From: a virus
IMG/VR virus record: IMGVR_UViG_3300042261_001991
Span: 1-26,171 of that record
Length of the DNA stretch: 26,171 nt
Reading direction: 5' to 3' (one strand)
Each line of letters starts with the position of its first letter. Position 1 is the stretch's first letter. The position numbers were made by a program, and so were the translations under genes. Shown here piece after piece: positions 1-8,718 of this stretch. The notes beneath the pieces were generated by a model. The model saw only the letters and a program-made list of their open reading frames with translations, did no database searches and was not told where the DNA came from.

Positions 1-1104
1 TTTACTAGCCTTGTCAATAACTAAAGCAAGAGTTGTAATATCTTCATTTGCTTTTCCTGTTGCTCCACCCAAGAATGCCGCTTGTTGTGCATACTCCCTG
101 ACTGTACCAGCGCTAACTGCAAATTGGTCAGCTAAGTTCCCTGCAAATTTTGAAGTTCTTTTCAATTGAGATTCAAGAGCTTCTCCGGAGAGATTTGCTT
201 GTTTAAATCCGAGTTCAAGATATTCGGAAGCCTCCATACTCTTTTTACCAGCTTCAAGAAGACCTTCAAAGCTACCAACAATACCTGAAACACCACTCAT
301 TAAGGCTGAACCTCCAAAGACTTGGAGAATACCTCCGAACATATCTTTGAAATCCATACCAGAGAATTTATGTTTCATTCCTTTGCCAAGTTCTTCACCT
401 GCTTTTTCTCCAGCTTTCTTAGCTTCATCAGGAATCTTTGAATCATCAATCTTGGGTGTTACTTTAACTTCTCCCACACTTTCCGTTTTAGGAACTGATA
501 CATTGACAGCAGAAGCATTTTTCAGGTTTTGAAGTAATTGTTCGGTCTTGGTTAGTTCAGCTTCAAGTAGTTTATATTCTTCTGTGCTTGCTTTCCCATC
601 ACTTGCCAATTGAGATAAAGCAGATTGTTGAGCAGAAACAGCTTCCTCTGCCTTTACTATTATTTCATCCAGTCTTTTTCCTGCTTCCTGAAAAGCTGAA
701 ATTAATGTGTCAGTGTCAATTTGACTAAAGGATTCAGAAATTGCATTTAATTCGTCAGGGTTAATTGAATTTGACAACTCATTGAGGTTAAGACCTTGCA
801 AAGCAGAATCAAGTTCATCTGCCGATGTCACAAGATTTTCGATTTCCTGCAAAGCAGATTCATCATTTATAGCTACATTCAGGTTTGATAAAACTTCACC
901 CACATCAGACCCGCTTTGAGAAAGTTCATCGAGAAAATTTGAAAGCGTTTGAATTTGGGATATAAGTTCTTCCTTATTGATTTTAACTTCCGGTTGAACT
1001 TTGCTTAAAATAGAAGACATTTCATCGGCAAGTTTTTCAACCTGGGATTTGTCTGATTTTAGACTTACAAGGAAGTCCAACACTATTTGAAAATTTTTAG
1101 CCAA
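1..1104 (-). CDS. Tail tape-measure protein, N-terminal part (runs off left edge)
   Basis: An open frame of 368 codons runs to base 1 without a stop, so the gene is partial. The first 250 or so residues are rich in Glu, Gln, Ser and Leu and look helical/coiled-coil. A Gly-rich hydrophobic stretch follows at about residues 255-280, then an amphipathic region rich in Ala, Glu and Gln. This composition, and the position directly after a frameshifted chaperone pair, is typical of tape-measure proteins, which set tail length. No ATG fits the start: an in-frame stop lies 12 bases upstream of the first possible TTG. I chose the TTG at 1104, which has AAAGG nine bases upstream. A TTG at 1113 or the GTG at 1083 are less likely alternatives. 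The family call rests on context and composition, not on a specific motif. Confidence 0.75.
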   Translation of the reverse strand, partial: MAKNFQIVLDFLVSLKSDKSQVEKLADEMSSILSKVQPEVKINKEELISQIQTLSNFLDELSQSGSDVGEVLSNLNVAINDESALQEIENLVTSADELDSALQGLNLNELSNSINPDELNAISESFSQIDTDTLISAFQEAGKRLDEIIVKAEEAVSAQQSALSQLASDGKASTEEYKLLEAELTKTEQLLQNLKNASAVNVSVPKTESVGEVKVTPKIDDSKIPDEAKKAGEKAGEELGKGMKHKFSGMDFKDMFGGILQVFGGSALMSGVSGIVGSFEGLLEAGKKSMEASEYLELGFKQANLSGEALESQLKRTSKFAGNLADQFAVSAGTVREYAQQAAFLGGATGKANEDITTLALVIDKASK

Positions 1105-1122
1105 TAATATCAACCTTTAAAA

Positions 1123-1796
1123 TCATGGACTTGAGTTTATGAGAATTTCCAAAGAAGTAATTGCATCTACAAACAAAGCTTTCCTTACTTCTTCAAATTT
1201 TGTAATATCATTTTTAGTTAATGCAGGCAAATACCAAATATCAACTCTTGCATTGGCGAGTCTCGATTTCAGTTCACCTTGATTATAGCAATTTTGCATT
1301 TTCTCTTGCTCTTCAATTAGCTTTCTTTGCTCATATTCCCGAGCATAGTCTTCTGTAAAATCGGCAATAACATTTCGATTCCGTTCCGCTTCCTTTCTCC
1401 TTGAAGCAAGATGGAGCCTGTCTGTTGCTTCCCGATACCTGTAAAAAAATCCTTTATGCAACTCCTTAAATCTTCAAGATGAATTACTGGAAGGCTTTTA
1501 ATCCAAGCCTCAACATCATTTTCAGCTTTGTCTTTATTGAAAGGTTGAACTATACCATCCTTTGTTTCCCTTAAAAGGTAACTTAGGATAATAGACAACC
1601 ATTCTGCTCCACGGCTTCTGATAACCTGTCTGAAAGATTCAGGTTCCGAGTTAATCTGATTAATCTTAAATTCTCCGGCTTCCCTTGCCAATTCTGCTTG
1701 CTCAACCGAGAGAATGTTAAAGTCATATTTAAAAGTTTTTCCATTGAAAGTAAAATCCAATGGCTCAATCGGTTTATAATTTGTTTCTTCACTCAT
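1123..1796 (-). CDS. Tail assembly chaperone, -1 frameshift fusion product (gpGT-like)
   Basis: The 159-aa frame starting at 1796 is joined by a -1 shift at the T7 run (1449-1443) to an overlapping frame that ends at 1123. The fusion would have 118 residues from the first frame plus 106 from the second, 224 aa in all. The second frame has no ATG and no ribosome site of its own near its 5' end. Its product is highly charged (many Glu, Arg and Lys) and looks helical, as expected for the T part of lambda gpG/gpGT pairs. In tailed phages such pairs lie directly upstream of the tape-measure gene, as here, and the fusion product recruits tail tube subunits to the tape measure. The slip site, reading frames and order are seen directly. 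The function is known for the family. That the shift really occurs is inference. Confidence 0.72.
1317..1796 (-). CDS. Tail assembly chaperone, unshifted product (gpG-like)
   Basis: This 159-aa acidic protein is the zero-frame product of the chaperone gene. The N-terminal ~118 residues (starting MSEETNYKPIEPLDF) are shared with the frameshifted form, and residues 119-159 are read only if no shift happens. The ATG at 1796 is preceded by AAGGAT at a suitable distance. In siphophages and myophages the short form is made in large excess over the fused form, and the two together keep the tape measure soluble during tail assembly. No catalytic motif is visible. The tail beyond residue 118 (rich in Gly, Lys and Leu) looks like out-of-frame reading of the T region, which supports this interpretation. 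Confidence 0.72.
   Translation of the reverse strand: MSEETNYKPIEPLDFTFNGKTFKYDFNILSVEQAELAREAGEFKINQINSEPESFRQVIRSRGAEWLSIILSYLLRETKDGIVQPFNKDKAENDVEAWIKSLPVIHLEDLRSCIKDFFTGIGKQQTGSILLQGERKRNGIEMLLPILQKTMLGNMSKES
1403..1449 (-). promoter_or_regulatory. Programmed -1 frameshift site: T TTT TTT heptamer plus downstream hairpin
   Basis: On the minus strand the zero frame reads GAT TTT TTT ACA, giving a perfect X_XXY_YYZ slippery heptamer at 1449-1443. After an 11-base spacer, GAAGCAA (1431-1425) pairs perfectly with TTGCTTC (1409-1403) across a 15-base loop, a possible stimulatory stem. A -1 slip here enters the frame that ends at 1123. Confidence 0.7.
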
Positions 1797-1805
1797 AATT
1801 CATCC

Positions 1806-2309
1806 TTATAAAAAATGTATTTCATTCAATCTTTTAGTAAATCCAAATAGCTTTATAACTACTCTTGGTCTGTATTCGACTGATTCAACCTCAATTGTGT
1901 GATTCATAGCATAGTTTGATATGCTAATCTTCATTCCACCTGTTGAATTGATAGCTTTTGGTGGATCATAACCGTTCTGTGTCCAACCTCTTGCTGTTCC
2001 CAGTATCAAAGTTACTGAGTACCTGCCTTTTAACAGTTCCTCGAAAATAAAGTCAAGTCCGTTATCTCCGATTCTGTTATAAGGAATATAAAGCGTAGCT
2101 TCAAACTTATACCCAAGCCTCCTTATTGTTCCCAAGTGTGTGTTTCTTGCAATTGCAGTCACATTAAAACTTGATTCAGCTTCAAGATTATGGATTACAA
2201 TATTAGCATCATACGGATCACCCCAATCAACCTGAGAATAAAATTCCACCGCTCTTATTGGCATAAGAAAAGCTTCATTGGCAAAATTCTTGAAAATCAT
2301 TTCTATCAT
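1806..2309 (-). CDS. Small phage tail protein, unassigned
   Basis: The product is 167 aa with no signal peptide or membrane segment. Alternating hydrophobic and polar stretches suggest a beta-rich structural protein. The ATG at 2309 overlaps the TGA of the preceding gene (ATGA), implying translational coupling; a second ATG three codons in is an alternative start. It lies directly upstream of the chaperone pair, a place often held by tail tube or tail completion proteins. I recognise no specific family, so the role in the tail is inferred from position only. Confidence 0.55.
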   Translation of the reverse strand: MIEMIFKNFANEAFLMPIRAVEFYSQVDWGDPYDANIVIHNLEAESSFNVTAIARNTHLGTIRRLGYKFEATLYIPYNRIGDNGLDFIFEELLKGRYSVTLILGTARGWTQNGYDPPKAINSTGGMKISISNYAMNHTIEVESVEYRPRVVIKLFGFTKRLNEIHFL

Positions 2310-2716
2310 ATTGGATTCGCATAGCTTAGGTTAAAAGAAACTTCCGGCAAATCTTTTATATCTTCAATGTAGGTCAAAGGAAACTTCCCGGATTCAGTCA
2401 TAATTTGCACATAACTGCCCCAGGTTGAACCTTTGAACAAAGAAATGTATTTGAACCTTGCCACCCAAAATGATTGAAGGAATTCAAAAATTGTAGAATC
2501 GATTTCATCGGAACTTATAATTATTTCCAAATCTCTGTGAGTATAGAGTAGATGACTGAATTTTCTTCCGTTTAAAAGAACTCCGGTTTCTGCAGTTGTG
2601 CTTACAACAGGATCAGTACATTTTACTGTTTCAAATGTCGTTTGATTTGAAGCATTTTCAACAAATGATAAGTCAGTCAACTTCGTATCAGAATATCTTA
2701 AAGCTATCTCTTTCAT
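2306..2716 (-). CDS. Small phage tail protein, unassigned
   Basis: The product is 136 aa and looks soluble. Its ATG overlaps the stop of the 806-aa gene (ATGA), with GGAG a few bases upstream inside that gene, and its own stop overlaps the next start. This tight coupling suggests that the 806-aa, 136-aa and 167-aa proteins are made together for tail assembly. No conserved motif is recognised. The sequence around residues 80-115 (hydrophobic and aromatic, FLQSFWVARFKYISLF) would suit a packed beta domain. Function unknown beyond a likely tail role. Confidence 0.55.
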   Translation of the reverse strand: MKEIALRYSDTKLTDLSFVENASNQTTFETVKCTDPVVSTTAETGVLLNGRKFSHLLYTHRDLEIIISSDEIDSTIFEFLQSFWVARFKYISLFKGSTWGSYVQIMTESGKFPLTYIEDIKDLPEVSFNLSYANPI

Positions 2717-5133
2717 GTTTGCTCCAATACACCTGATTCAAAAGGGAATTCATTAATGTTAAGAATGAAACTTTTAGCAGAATCAATTTTTCCAAGTGCA
2801 ATAATCATATCTTCAGTATAGTTTGGAGAATCAAGAATCGTTTCTGTTATATTCAATCCTTCTTCATTCGTTCTGGCGTAAATCTGCCTACCAATCATCT
2901 CAAAATTGTAACTATCTGATACTACTCTTCCAGAAATTTGAACCAAAATTGAATCACCTCCAATACCGCTTTCCTTAGCAATACCAATAATTCTATTCTG
3001 GAAATCGCTTAAACTTTTACTTTTTGCTATTTTCCCAGTGTCTGTAAGCATAACGGCATCACCTTCTGATATAATTTCATCTTGATCGATGTCATAGTTT
3101 TGAACAATGGTTGAATCATCAGCTACGAAACTATCTCGAGCAGATGAAATCATAAACAGAGGTAACAGTTCCTCACTGCCTTCCCACCAACCGAATGCAA
3201 ATCTTTCAAGACTATGAAGTTTTAATTTCGTTTCAGGTTTTTGAAGGTTAATTTCAATACCAACTACAACAAAATCATTTTGAACTTCAACTTCCGTCCA
3301 AGAACCACTAACATACCTTTTAACAGTTTCAGTCAGCTTAACTTTTGAACCAAGTTTAATGTTTTTCCAGGAAGAGTTTGAACCATCTTCGTTTTTAGAA
3401 AATCCATTCCAGAAAGGAACAGTAAGGTTGTATTCTGTTTCGTAATAATGTTTATCCCTCGAGAGAACATAGTTGACATATTTAGTCAAAGAATCAAAAT
3501 CAACATCATCACCGTTTATTTTAGTAAAAATCCTTGAGGCAGGTCTCCAAACATCAGGATTTCCCATCCTTTGTATTTGAGTAGCTTCCATAGGTTTGGT
3601 CATTATATATAATCCTGTATGCAGGTGTTCAAGCGAACTACTGCCTCCATTACCCGGGGCATTCAAAATTGTTTGTAAAGCTGTTGTATTCCAATTGTTC
3701 TTGTTTCTGCTAACATTCAAAGGGATGATATAATAAGCATGACCTCCATAATCATTAACAGCGCAGATTACAGCTCTGGTAACAGAAGTTGATAGCAATA
3801 ACCTTTGAGATTCGATCCCTTTCTTTTCCTTATCATATTTTCTTTGCTTGTCTGCATCCTGAAATTTCTGCGATGGTTCTGCTTCATTTGTGTTGGGTTT
3901 GTTTGAAACATCATCAAATTCATCAACGGCATAATTATTGGCAAGTCCGTAAAACTGATTTGATTCTTTTGTAATGATTGAGCTTGTGTCAAAACTTGCT
4001 TCATTCACTCCAATAATATAAGTATAGTCTTCTTCTACCAATCCTTTTCTTGACTTGAATTCAAGGTTTAGGGTTGTTCCCGATGTATAATTGATAAAGA
4101 GATAAGAAGCAAAACTTCTGGCTATTTCAAATAACAAATCAGAAATAGTTTCAATGTTTCTAAAAGAATAAGCATTCTCACTTGAAATCTGACTTTTCTG
4201 CCAGTCTGTTTGTTGAGAGTTACCCAAAGCAGGATCAACCATTTTTCTATGAATAAAAGCGGAACTCCAATTGCTTCCACCGTTTTGAGTAGAGAGCTTT
4301 AACTCGATTCTTTTTGATTGTTCTGCCTTAATTTCTTTTATTTGTTCTGAATGTTCATCTTTCAATGATATTGATACAGGGCAGGTTTGAAGTCCTAAAG
4401 TTCCTTCAATCAGATTAAAAGTAAGTGCAGTATTGGTTAGTTCTGATATAATGTCCTTTGCTTTTTTTAGGTACTCATCTATGACAAGATATAAATTTCC
4501 CAAAGGACAATTATAAACAAGGTTCCCAAGTGATGGTATTACATCGATAGAATATGTCAGTCTATACTGAAAAATTGATTTCATTGAAGTCCAATTTTCA
4601 GCTTCAAATCTCTGGTAAATATTATTTATTGGAGTTCCTTCAAGATTCTCAATTTTACTCGTCATTTTCACTTGGTCGAGGATTGAAATATCGAAACTAT
4701 AAGCTGATAGCTTGTATTCTCTTTTTGGATTCACATTGAATTCGTATTCTTCTCCAAACCATAGTTTATCAGTTCCTGAGACCTTACTTCCAATTTTACC
4801 AACAAAAAGCATTTCACTTAAAATAGGCTCATCACCCATGAACAAAGCACAGTACCTGTTTACTTTAATGTTAGTAGAATCCAGAACAAAAAACATTGCT
4901 TTTTCATCATCTTCATTTTGACAGGCAAGATGATTAATGGAAAAAGGCAGTTCGTCAATTGCAAAACTGCCTTCTTCAGTATTCAAATCTTTCTTTACCG
5001 ATTCAAGCAAGAAAATATCTGTCTGCGTACCGGTATCTTGAAACAATTCTGAATAATTGTCCGACACCGCAAAGATAACAGACTGCATTCCGAAATGATA
5101 TTCGGTAAAAATATATTTCTGCCAGAATCTCAT
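2713..5133 (-). CDS. Large tail-tip/baseplate hub-like structural protein
   Basis: The product is 806 aa with no signal peptide. Residues ~325-365 (a helix, FEIARSFASYLFINYTSG, then a beta hairpin) and ~620-645 (ending KLHSLERFAFGWW) resemble segments I associate with phage tail hub or tail-tip proteins; this is pattern resemblance, not a proven match. Residues ~685-795 look like a separate small domain with the pattern GDAVMLTDTGK..A, then NRIIGIA, then GDSILVQISGRV, much like DUF2190-type head-decoration/cement proteins. Residues ~410-445 form a Lys/Glu/Gln-rich linker. The start at 5133 has only a weak AAGAA-type site. The gene ends overlapping the next start. Most likely a virion protein of the tail; the exact location is uncertain. 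Confidence 0.6.
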   Translation of the reverse strand: MRFWQKYIFTEYHFGMQSVIFAVSDNYSELFQDTGTQTDIFLLESVKKDLNTEEGSFAIDELPFSINHLACQNEDDEKAMFFVLDSTNIKVNRYCALFMGDEPILSEMLFVGKIGSKVSGTDKLWFGEEYEFNVNPKREYKLSAYSFDISILDQVKMTSKIENLEGTPINNIYQRFEAENWTSMKSIFQYRLTYSIDVIPSLGNLVYNCPLGNLYLVIDEYLKKAKDIISELTNTALTFNLIEGTLGLQTCPVSISLKDEHSEQIKEIKAEQSKRIELKLSTQNGGSNWSSAFIHRKMVDPALGNSQQTDWQKSQISSENAYSFRNIETISDLLFEIARSFASYLFINYTSGTTLNLEFKSRKGLVEEDYTYIIGVNEASFDTSSIITKESNQFYGLANNYAVDEFDDVSNKPNTNEAEPSQKFQDADKQRKYDKEKKGIESQRLLLSTSVTRAVICAVNDYGGHAYYIIPLNVSRNKNNWNTTALQTILNAPGNGGSSSLEHLHTGLYIMTKPMEATQIQRMGNPDVWRPASRIFTKINGDDVDFDSLTKYVNYVLSRDKHYYETEYNLTVPFWNGFSKNEDGSNSSWKNIKLGSKVKLTETVKRYVSGSWTEVEVQNDFVVVGIEINLQKPETKLKLHSLERFAFGWWEGSEELLPLFMISSARDSFVADDSTIVQNYDIDQDEIISEGDAVMLTDTGKIAKSKSLSDFQNRIIGIAKESGIGGDSILVQISGRVVSDSYNFEMIGRQIYARTNEEGLNITETILDSPNYTEDMIIALGKIDSAKSFILNINEFPFESGVLEQT

Positions 5134-5142
5134 TCTTCATTC

Positions 5143-5871
5143 TTAGCTGTAAACAATGTTTGTAATAACTGCAACATCGCCTTCCAAGAGCTTTTGAGCG
5201 TCTGTTGAAATAATAGCTGGAGGTTTAATTCCTTCAACATCTTTTCCTGTACCGCCAAGCTTCCATGTGATTTCACCGAACAAAGTTGTTCCGGTTAAAT
5301 CGGTTTCTTCAATAGTTGAATCCTTGTAAGAAACAAAAGTCATGGTTAAACTTGCAGGACTGTTGTTCAATTGCTGTTCGATGTCATTACTTATTTTTCC
5401 AATCATGTGAATGAATCCGTCAGGCTTTCTCAAAGATGTATCTGTTCTTGCCTTGTGAGAATATCCTGTTCCGATAGTAATAAGGAATTTCCCATCAAGA
5501 TTTTCTTTAAGAGCTTTAATAAAAGCAGTCCAGGAATTCAATTCCATTGGAGCTTCGTTTGCCACAAGGGTAATTTCTCCCTTGCTTGTAGCATCGCTTG
5601 ATGTACCTGCAGGTGTAATATCGGTTTCATCAATACCCGAAAGAATAAGATTTGTTTTCGGAAATCTCCAGATAGCTCCGTCAGCCCTGTTAATATCAAT
5701 ATTATCAGAACTCTGTGAACTTGAACCGGGTTTCAGAATCTTATAAGTTGAAGATTGAAGGTTGTTAAACTTCCAAAGCTCTGTCAAAGCTCCTGAATCA
5801 ATCTTATGAATCCATCCGAATGGTGAGCCGGACAGGATTATTTTTTTGTCAGTCGTTACTGTAGTTGGCAT
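5143..5871 (-). CDS. Probable phage tail structural protein (tube-like), unassigned
   Basis: The product is 242 aa, Ser/Thr/Gly-rich and probably beta-rich, without signal peptide or membrane segments. The ATG at 5871 follows AGAGGT at good spacing. Its size, composition and position ahead of the tail-tip gene and chaperones suit a major tail tube or tail sheath-less tail protein, but no diagnostic motif is visible. The C-terminal third (LTGTTLFGEITWKLGG and a run towards the end) looks like strand-turn-strand structure. It could also be an appendage protein. Confidence 0.55.
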   Translation of the reverse strand: MPTTVTTDKKIILSGSPFGWIHKIDSGALTELWKFNNLQSSTYKILKPGSSSQSSDNIDINRADGAIWRFPKTNLILSGIDETDITPAGTSSDATSKGEITLVANEAPMELNSWTAFIKALKENLDGKFLITIGTGYSHKARTDTSLRKPDGFIHMIGKISNDIEQQLNNSPASLTMTFVSYKDSTIEETDLTGTTLFGEITWKLGGTGKDVEGIKPPAIISTDAQKLLEGDVAVITNIVYS

Positions 5872-5885
5872 ATTTACCTCTAAAA

Positions 5886-6059
5886 TTATTTATTGATTTC
5901 TTTATTAGTTTCTGGCGTAGCTTCTATTTTATCCTGTTCTTCTTCAATAAAAGGAACAGCTTTTATTTCGTTCAATAAAGCTATAACTTGTTTAAATGGT
6001 TTGTCTTCCATAAGGTTAACAATTTTATTTAATGTTTTGTCTGAAATAACATATTCCAT
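5886..6059 (-). CDS. Small hypothetical phage protein
   Basis: The product is 57 aa if it starts at the ATG at 6059, which has AAGGA eight bases upstream. A longer in-frame reading from 6122 would overlap the previous gene by about 50 bases and lacks such a site, so I prefer the short form. The protein is acidic, with a helical N-terminal part and a Glu/Thr/Asn/Lys-rich tail. No function recognised; it sits between a fibre-like gene and a tail gene. Confidence 0.5.
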   Translation of the reverse strand: MEYVISDKTLNKIVNLMEDKPFKQVIALLNEIKAVPFIEEEQDKIEATPETNKEINK

Positions 6060-6069
6060 AATTTTTCCT

Positions 6070-7116
6070 TTATTTTGATCCTGTACAATTATTACCCTCG
6101 GTTGTTCCAAGGTATTTAACATGAATATAACCGCCTAATAACTGCCTGAACAATCCATTAGGCAAAGTAACCCTGTAATTAACATCCCTCGAACCACAAT
6201 CAGCAGATTGAGCATAGAGAATGACTGAACCTTGCAATGAAAAATTAAACCATTTAATATCAGGGTGTGTAGCAGTTTGAGTAATGACACCACTCTTATC
6301 AACTGTAATCCAAGAATCTCCGGGTGTCATCAAGTCCAAAATTTGAGAAGCCGCGCATGTGGCTAATGTAACCCTGTCAGCTTCAAATTCTTTCACTTCC
6401 ACGTATGCATGAACTTCGTAAAAGCCATCGTAAGGCAAACCTTCGTTGGATAAAATTGGAACATTACCTGTAAACTGAGATTGTCCAAGTACAGGAGTTG
6501 CAGGTATCGGATACCTTTTAAACCAATTAACCTGTCTTTTTTCATAACTTACTAAAATCCAAGTATCACCGGTATAGCTATAAGAAAACTCTGCCTTGAC
6601 GATTTCGGTTAAATCGGTATCAGTCCTTGTATCAATCCTCTTATGATTTGCCGGAATCTGATTTGGAGAATTATTCTTGATATTAAACCAAGAACCATCT
6701 TTTGCAGTATAAACAAACCTTCTACCTTTGATTGTTTGCCAGTCGGATATAGTTTGGTCAGAACCTATAAAGTGCATTGTACCTAATGTTCTTGGAATAT
6801 TATCATCATATCCTTCAGCTAAATTTGGATTCCAACCTGAAGTACTAAGAAAATGACTAGTTCCGTTAAAAGCAGTTGATTCAATTCTTGGATTCAAGTG
6901 GTCAACAGCGTCATTATCTTCATAAGTCCAGGGCATACTATCCCAAGTACACCATTGGAGACCGTCCCAAACCCAAAGCTTGCTGTTTGAATAAACAGAA
7001 TAACCCTTATGAGTTAAATCAAGACCAGTAGGAAAAGAAGAAATGTTCTCAAGTCTTCCTTTTAATATCTCGGAATAATTCATATCCAAATCATCGAGTA
7101 TTGGCGTTGCTGGCAT
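6070..7116 (-). CDS. Phage appendage/structural protein, unassigned
   Basis: The product is 348 aa. The start at 7116 is set by AGGAG overlapping the end of the upstream fibre gene. The longer in-frame reading from 7281 would overlap that gene by 155 bases and its extra 55 residues look like out-of-frame translation. The N-terminus (MPATPILDDLDM) resembles that of the preceding fibre gene (MPIPFLNDIDLSG), suggesting both attach to the same virion site. Trp- and Tyr-rich segments (WVWDGLQWCTWDSMPW at residues ~48-63) and a beta-rich C-terminal half suit an adhesin-like tip or an attached accessory protein. No enzymatic motif found. Confidence 0.6.
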   Translation of the reverse strand: MPATPILDDLDMNYSEILKGRLENISSFPTGLDLTHKGYSVYSNSKLWVWDGLQWCTWDSMPWTYEDNDAVDHLNPRIESTAFNGTSHFLSTSGWNPNLAEGYDDNIPRTLGTMHFIGSDQTISDWQTIKGRRFVYTAKDGSWFNIKNNSPNQIPANHKRIDTRTDTDLTEIVKAEFSYSYTGDTWILVSYEKRQVNWFKRYPIPATPVLGQSQFTGNVPILSNEGLPYDGFYEVHAYVEVKEFEADRVTLATCAASQILDLMTPGDSWITVDKSGVITQTATHPDIKWFNFSLQGSVILYAQSADCGSRDVNYRVTLPNGLFRQLLGGYIHVKYLGTTEGNNCTGSK

Positions 7117-7126
7117 TTTAGAACTC

Positions 7127-8707
7127 CTATCCGATGATAACCACGTTATAAACTTTCCCGGTTGTTGGAGCAACTTTGAAAGTGAATTTCGCAGTGTTTG
7201 TATCAAATCTTTCAATAAGCGGATAAGCGGTATATCCTGTAGTGTTTTCATAGACATCAATAAAAATATCTTTGTTAGCAAGATTGTGAGTTATTGAGAA
7301 AGTGGTTGTAGTATTATCTCCTGTGATTGTTCCCAAGACTTTTTTATTCTTGTAAGCTCCTTTGAGTTCAATCTGATTACTGCCGTTAATCTGTAATGTA
7401 GTGTTATCTACATTGATTTTAAGACCGCTTGCAGATTTTGTAATTCCGCCAGTTGAATCAAGTTTGGCTTGTAGGGTATCAGCTGAAATTTCAATAGATT
7501 GGTTGTCAACATTAACATCAATTTGATTTCCTGTTTTAGATAGACCGTTTCCTGCAATGATTAGAGCGGCTCCAGTGAATTGGGAGAATACAATAGCAGT
7601 TGTTCCAAGAGTTCCACCCTGATCCGAAGTACAAACCCAAGCTGTATCTCCATTTACCGTACCTTGTTCAATGAATACTGCCGCAGAAACAATTTCATTC
7701 CAGGCATCTGCATCTGTGGCTCTTGACCAAGTAGAAGCTGCAACAACATAGATACCGTTCTGGCTTGGAGTAGTCTGATCTTTTACAAGAATTCTGTCTC
7801 CGGCTACCAAAGCAACTCCATCAACTGTTTGCGTTCCCGACAAAGTCAAGTTAGCTGTTGAACAAGCCTTCACGCTGTTTTTCCAATCAAATCCTGCAAC
7901 CGCTGAATCAACATAATTTTTTGTTGCCGCATCTTGAGGGTTTGTCGGGTCTGCAAGGTTTGTAATCTTTTGGGAATTAAGATTCAATGATGCAGTTGGA
8001 ACAGCCATTTGGTCAAGTCTGTTTGTCCGAACTGCAGTATGAAAATCTGTAATATCAGTAGAAGTATGATTATGAGAAGGCAAATCACTTGAAAGCAGAA
8101 CGGTAGCGGCTGTAACTCTTCCTTTAGTATCAATAGTAAGTTTGGTATAAGTACCAGCCGAAACTCCTGTGGGATTAAGGTCAACACCTGTTGCCTGAAT
8201 CCTTAAATCAGTTCCATTAAGTTTTAAATCAGCTTTTATCTGATTATTGGTATCGTCATAAGTAAAATCAATAGAGTTGGTGTCAATCAAAGCATTACCG
8301 ACAGCGTCCTGTGAGGCTTCGGTGAAATCTGATATTGAAGCTGATGTATCTGTTCCTGTATGATTTGCCCTATTCAGATAATAAGAACCATGCTGTCCAT
8401 CCAAAGTATCTGAATCATCTGCAAGATTTACTCTTCCATCATTATTGGTATCATAAACTGATTTCTCCATGTCAGGATAAACCCAGGAAGTTGCCGCTTT
8501 GTAGCCAAACTTACCATTTCCTTTTACCGAATCTGTTTTAGCTGTGTTGTGAATAATTTGACCTGCTAAAGGAGAAGCAGGTTCCGAAGCAAGATTCTGG
8601 ACAACTGCATTTCTTATTTCATTTTTATCGAGGTCTAAATATCCTGTGCTATTCAGAATTTTCAGAACACCTGATAAGTCTATGTCATTTAAAAAAGGTA
8701 TCGGCAT
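7127..8707 (-). CDS. Phage tail fibre protein
   Basis: The product is 526 aa, with AAGGAA upstream of the ATG at 8707. The middle carries segments common in tail fibres: DTLDGQHGSYYLNRANHTGT at ~100-119, a long region of beta-repeat character, and KITNLADPTNPQDAATKNYV near residue 250, which I recognise as a widespread fibre motif. A DTNNDGRVNLAD loop at ~86-97 resembles a dockerin-type calcium-binding loop. The last ~75 residues contain a THNL motif and resemble the small fibre-like protein encoded just upstream. Likely a trimeric receptor-binding or appendage protein. Receptor unknown. Confidence 0.8.
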   Translation of the reverse strand: MPIPFLNDIDLSGVLKILNSTGYLDLDKNEIRNAVVQNLASEPASPLAGQIIHNTAKTDSVKGNGKFGYKAATSWVYPDMEKSVYDTNNDGRVNLADDSDTLDGQHGSYYLNRANHTGTDTSASISDFTEASQDAVGNALIDTNSIDFTYDDTNNQIKADLKLNGTDLRIQATGVDLNPTGVSAGTYTKLTIDTKGRVTAATVLLSSDLPSHNHTSTDITDFHTAVRTNRLDQMAVPTASLNLNSQKITNLADPTNPQDAATKNYVDSAVAGFDWKNSVKACSTANLTLSGTQTVDGVALVAGDRILVKDQTTPSQNGIYVVAASTWSRATDADAWNEIVSAAVFIEQGTVNGDTAWVCTSDQGGTLGTTAIVFSQFTGAALIIAGNGLSKTGNQIDVNVDNQSIEISADTLQAKLDSTGGITKSASGLKINVDNTTLQINGSNQIELKGAYKNKKVLGTITGDNTTTTFSITHNLANKDIFIDVYENTTGYTAYPLIERFDTNTAKFTFKVAPTTGKVYNVVIIG

Positions 8708-8718
8708 ATTTTATTTCC

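Noticed and set aside
1123-1461. Stand-alone 112-aa gene
   Set aside because: Its only start is a TTG without a ribosome site inside the chaperone gene; a -1 frameshift explains it better.
7117-7281. Longer N-terminus for the 348-aa appendage protein
   Set aside because: It overlaps the fibre gene by 155 bases, while AGGAG lies right before the ATG at 7116.
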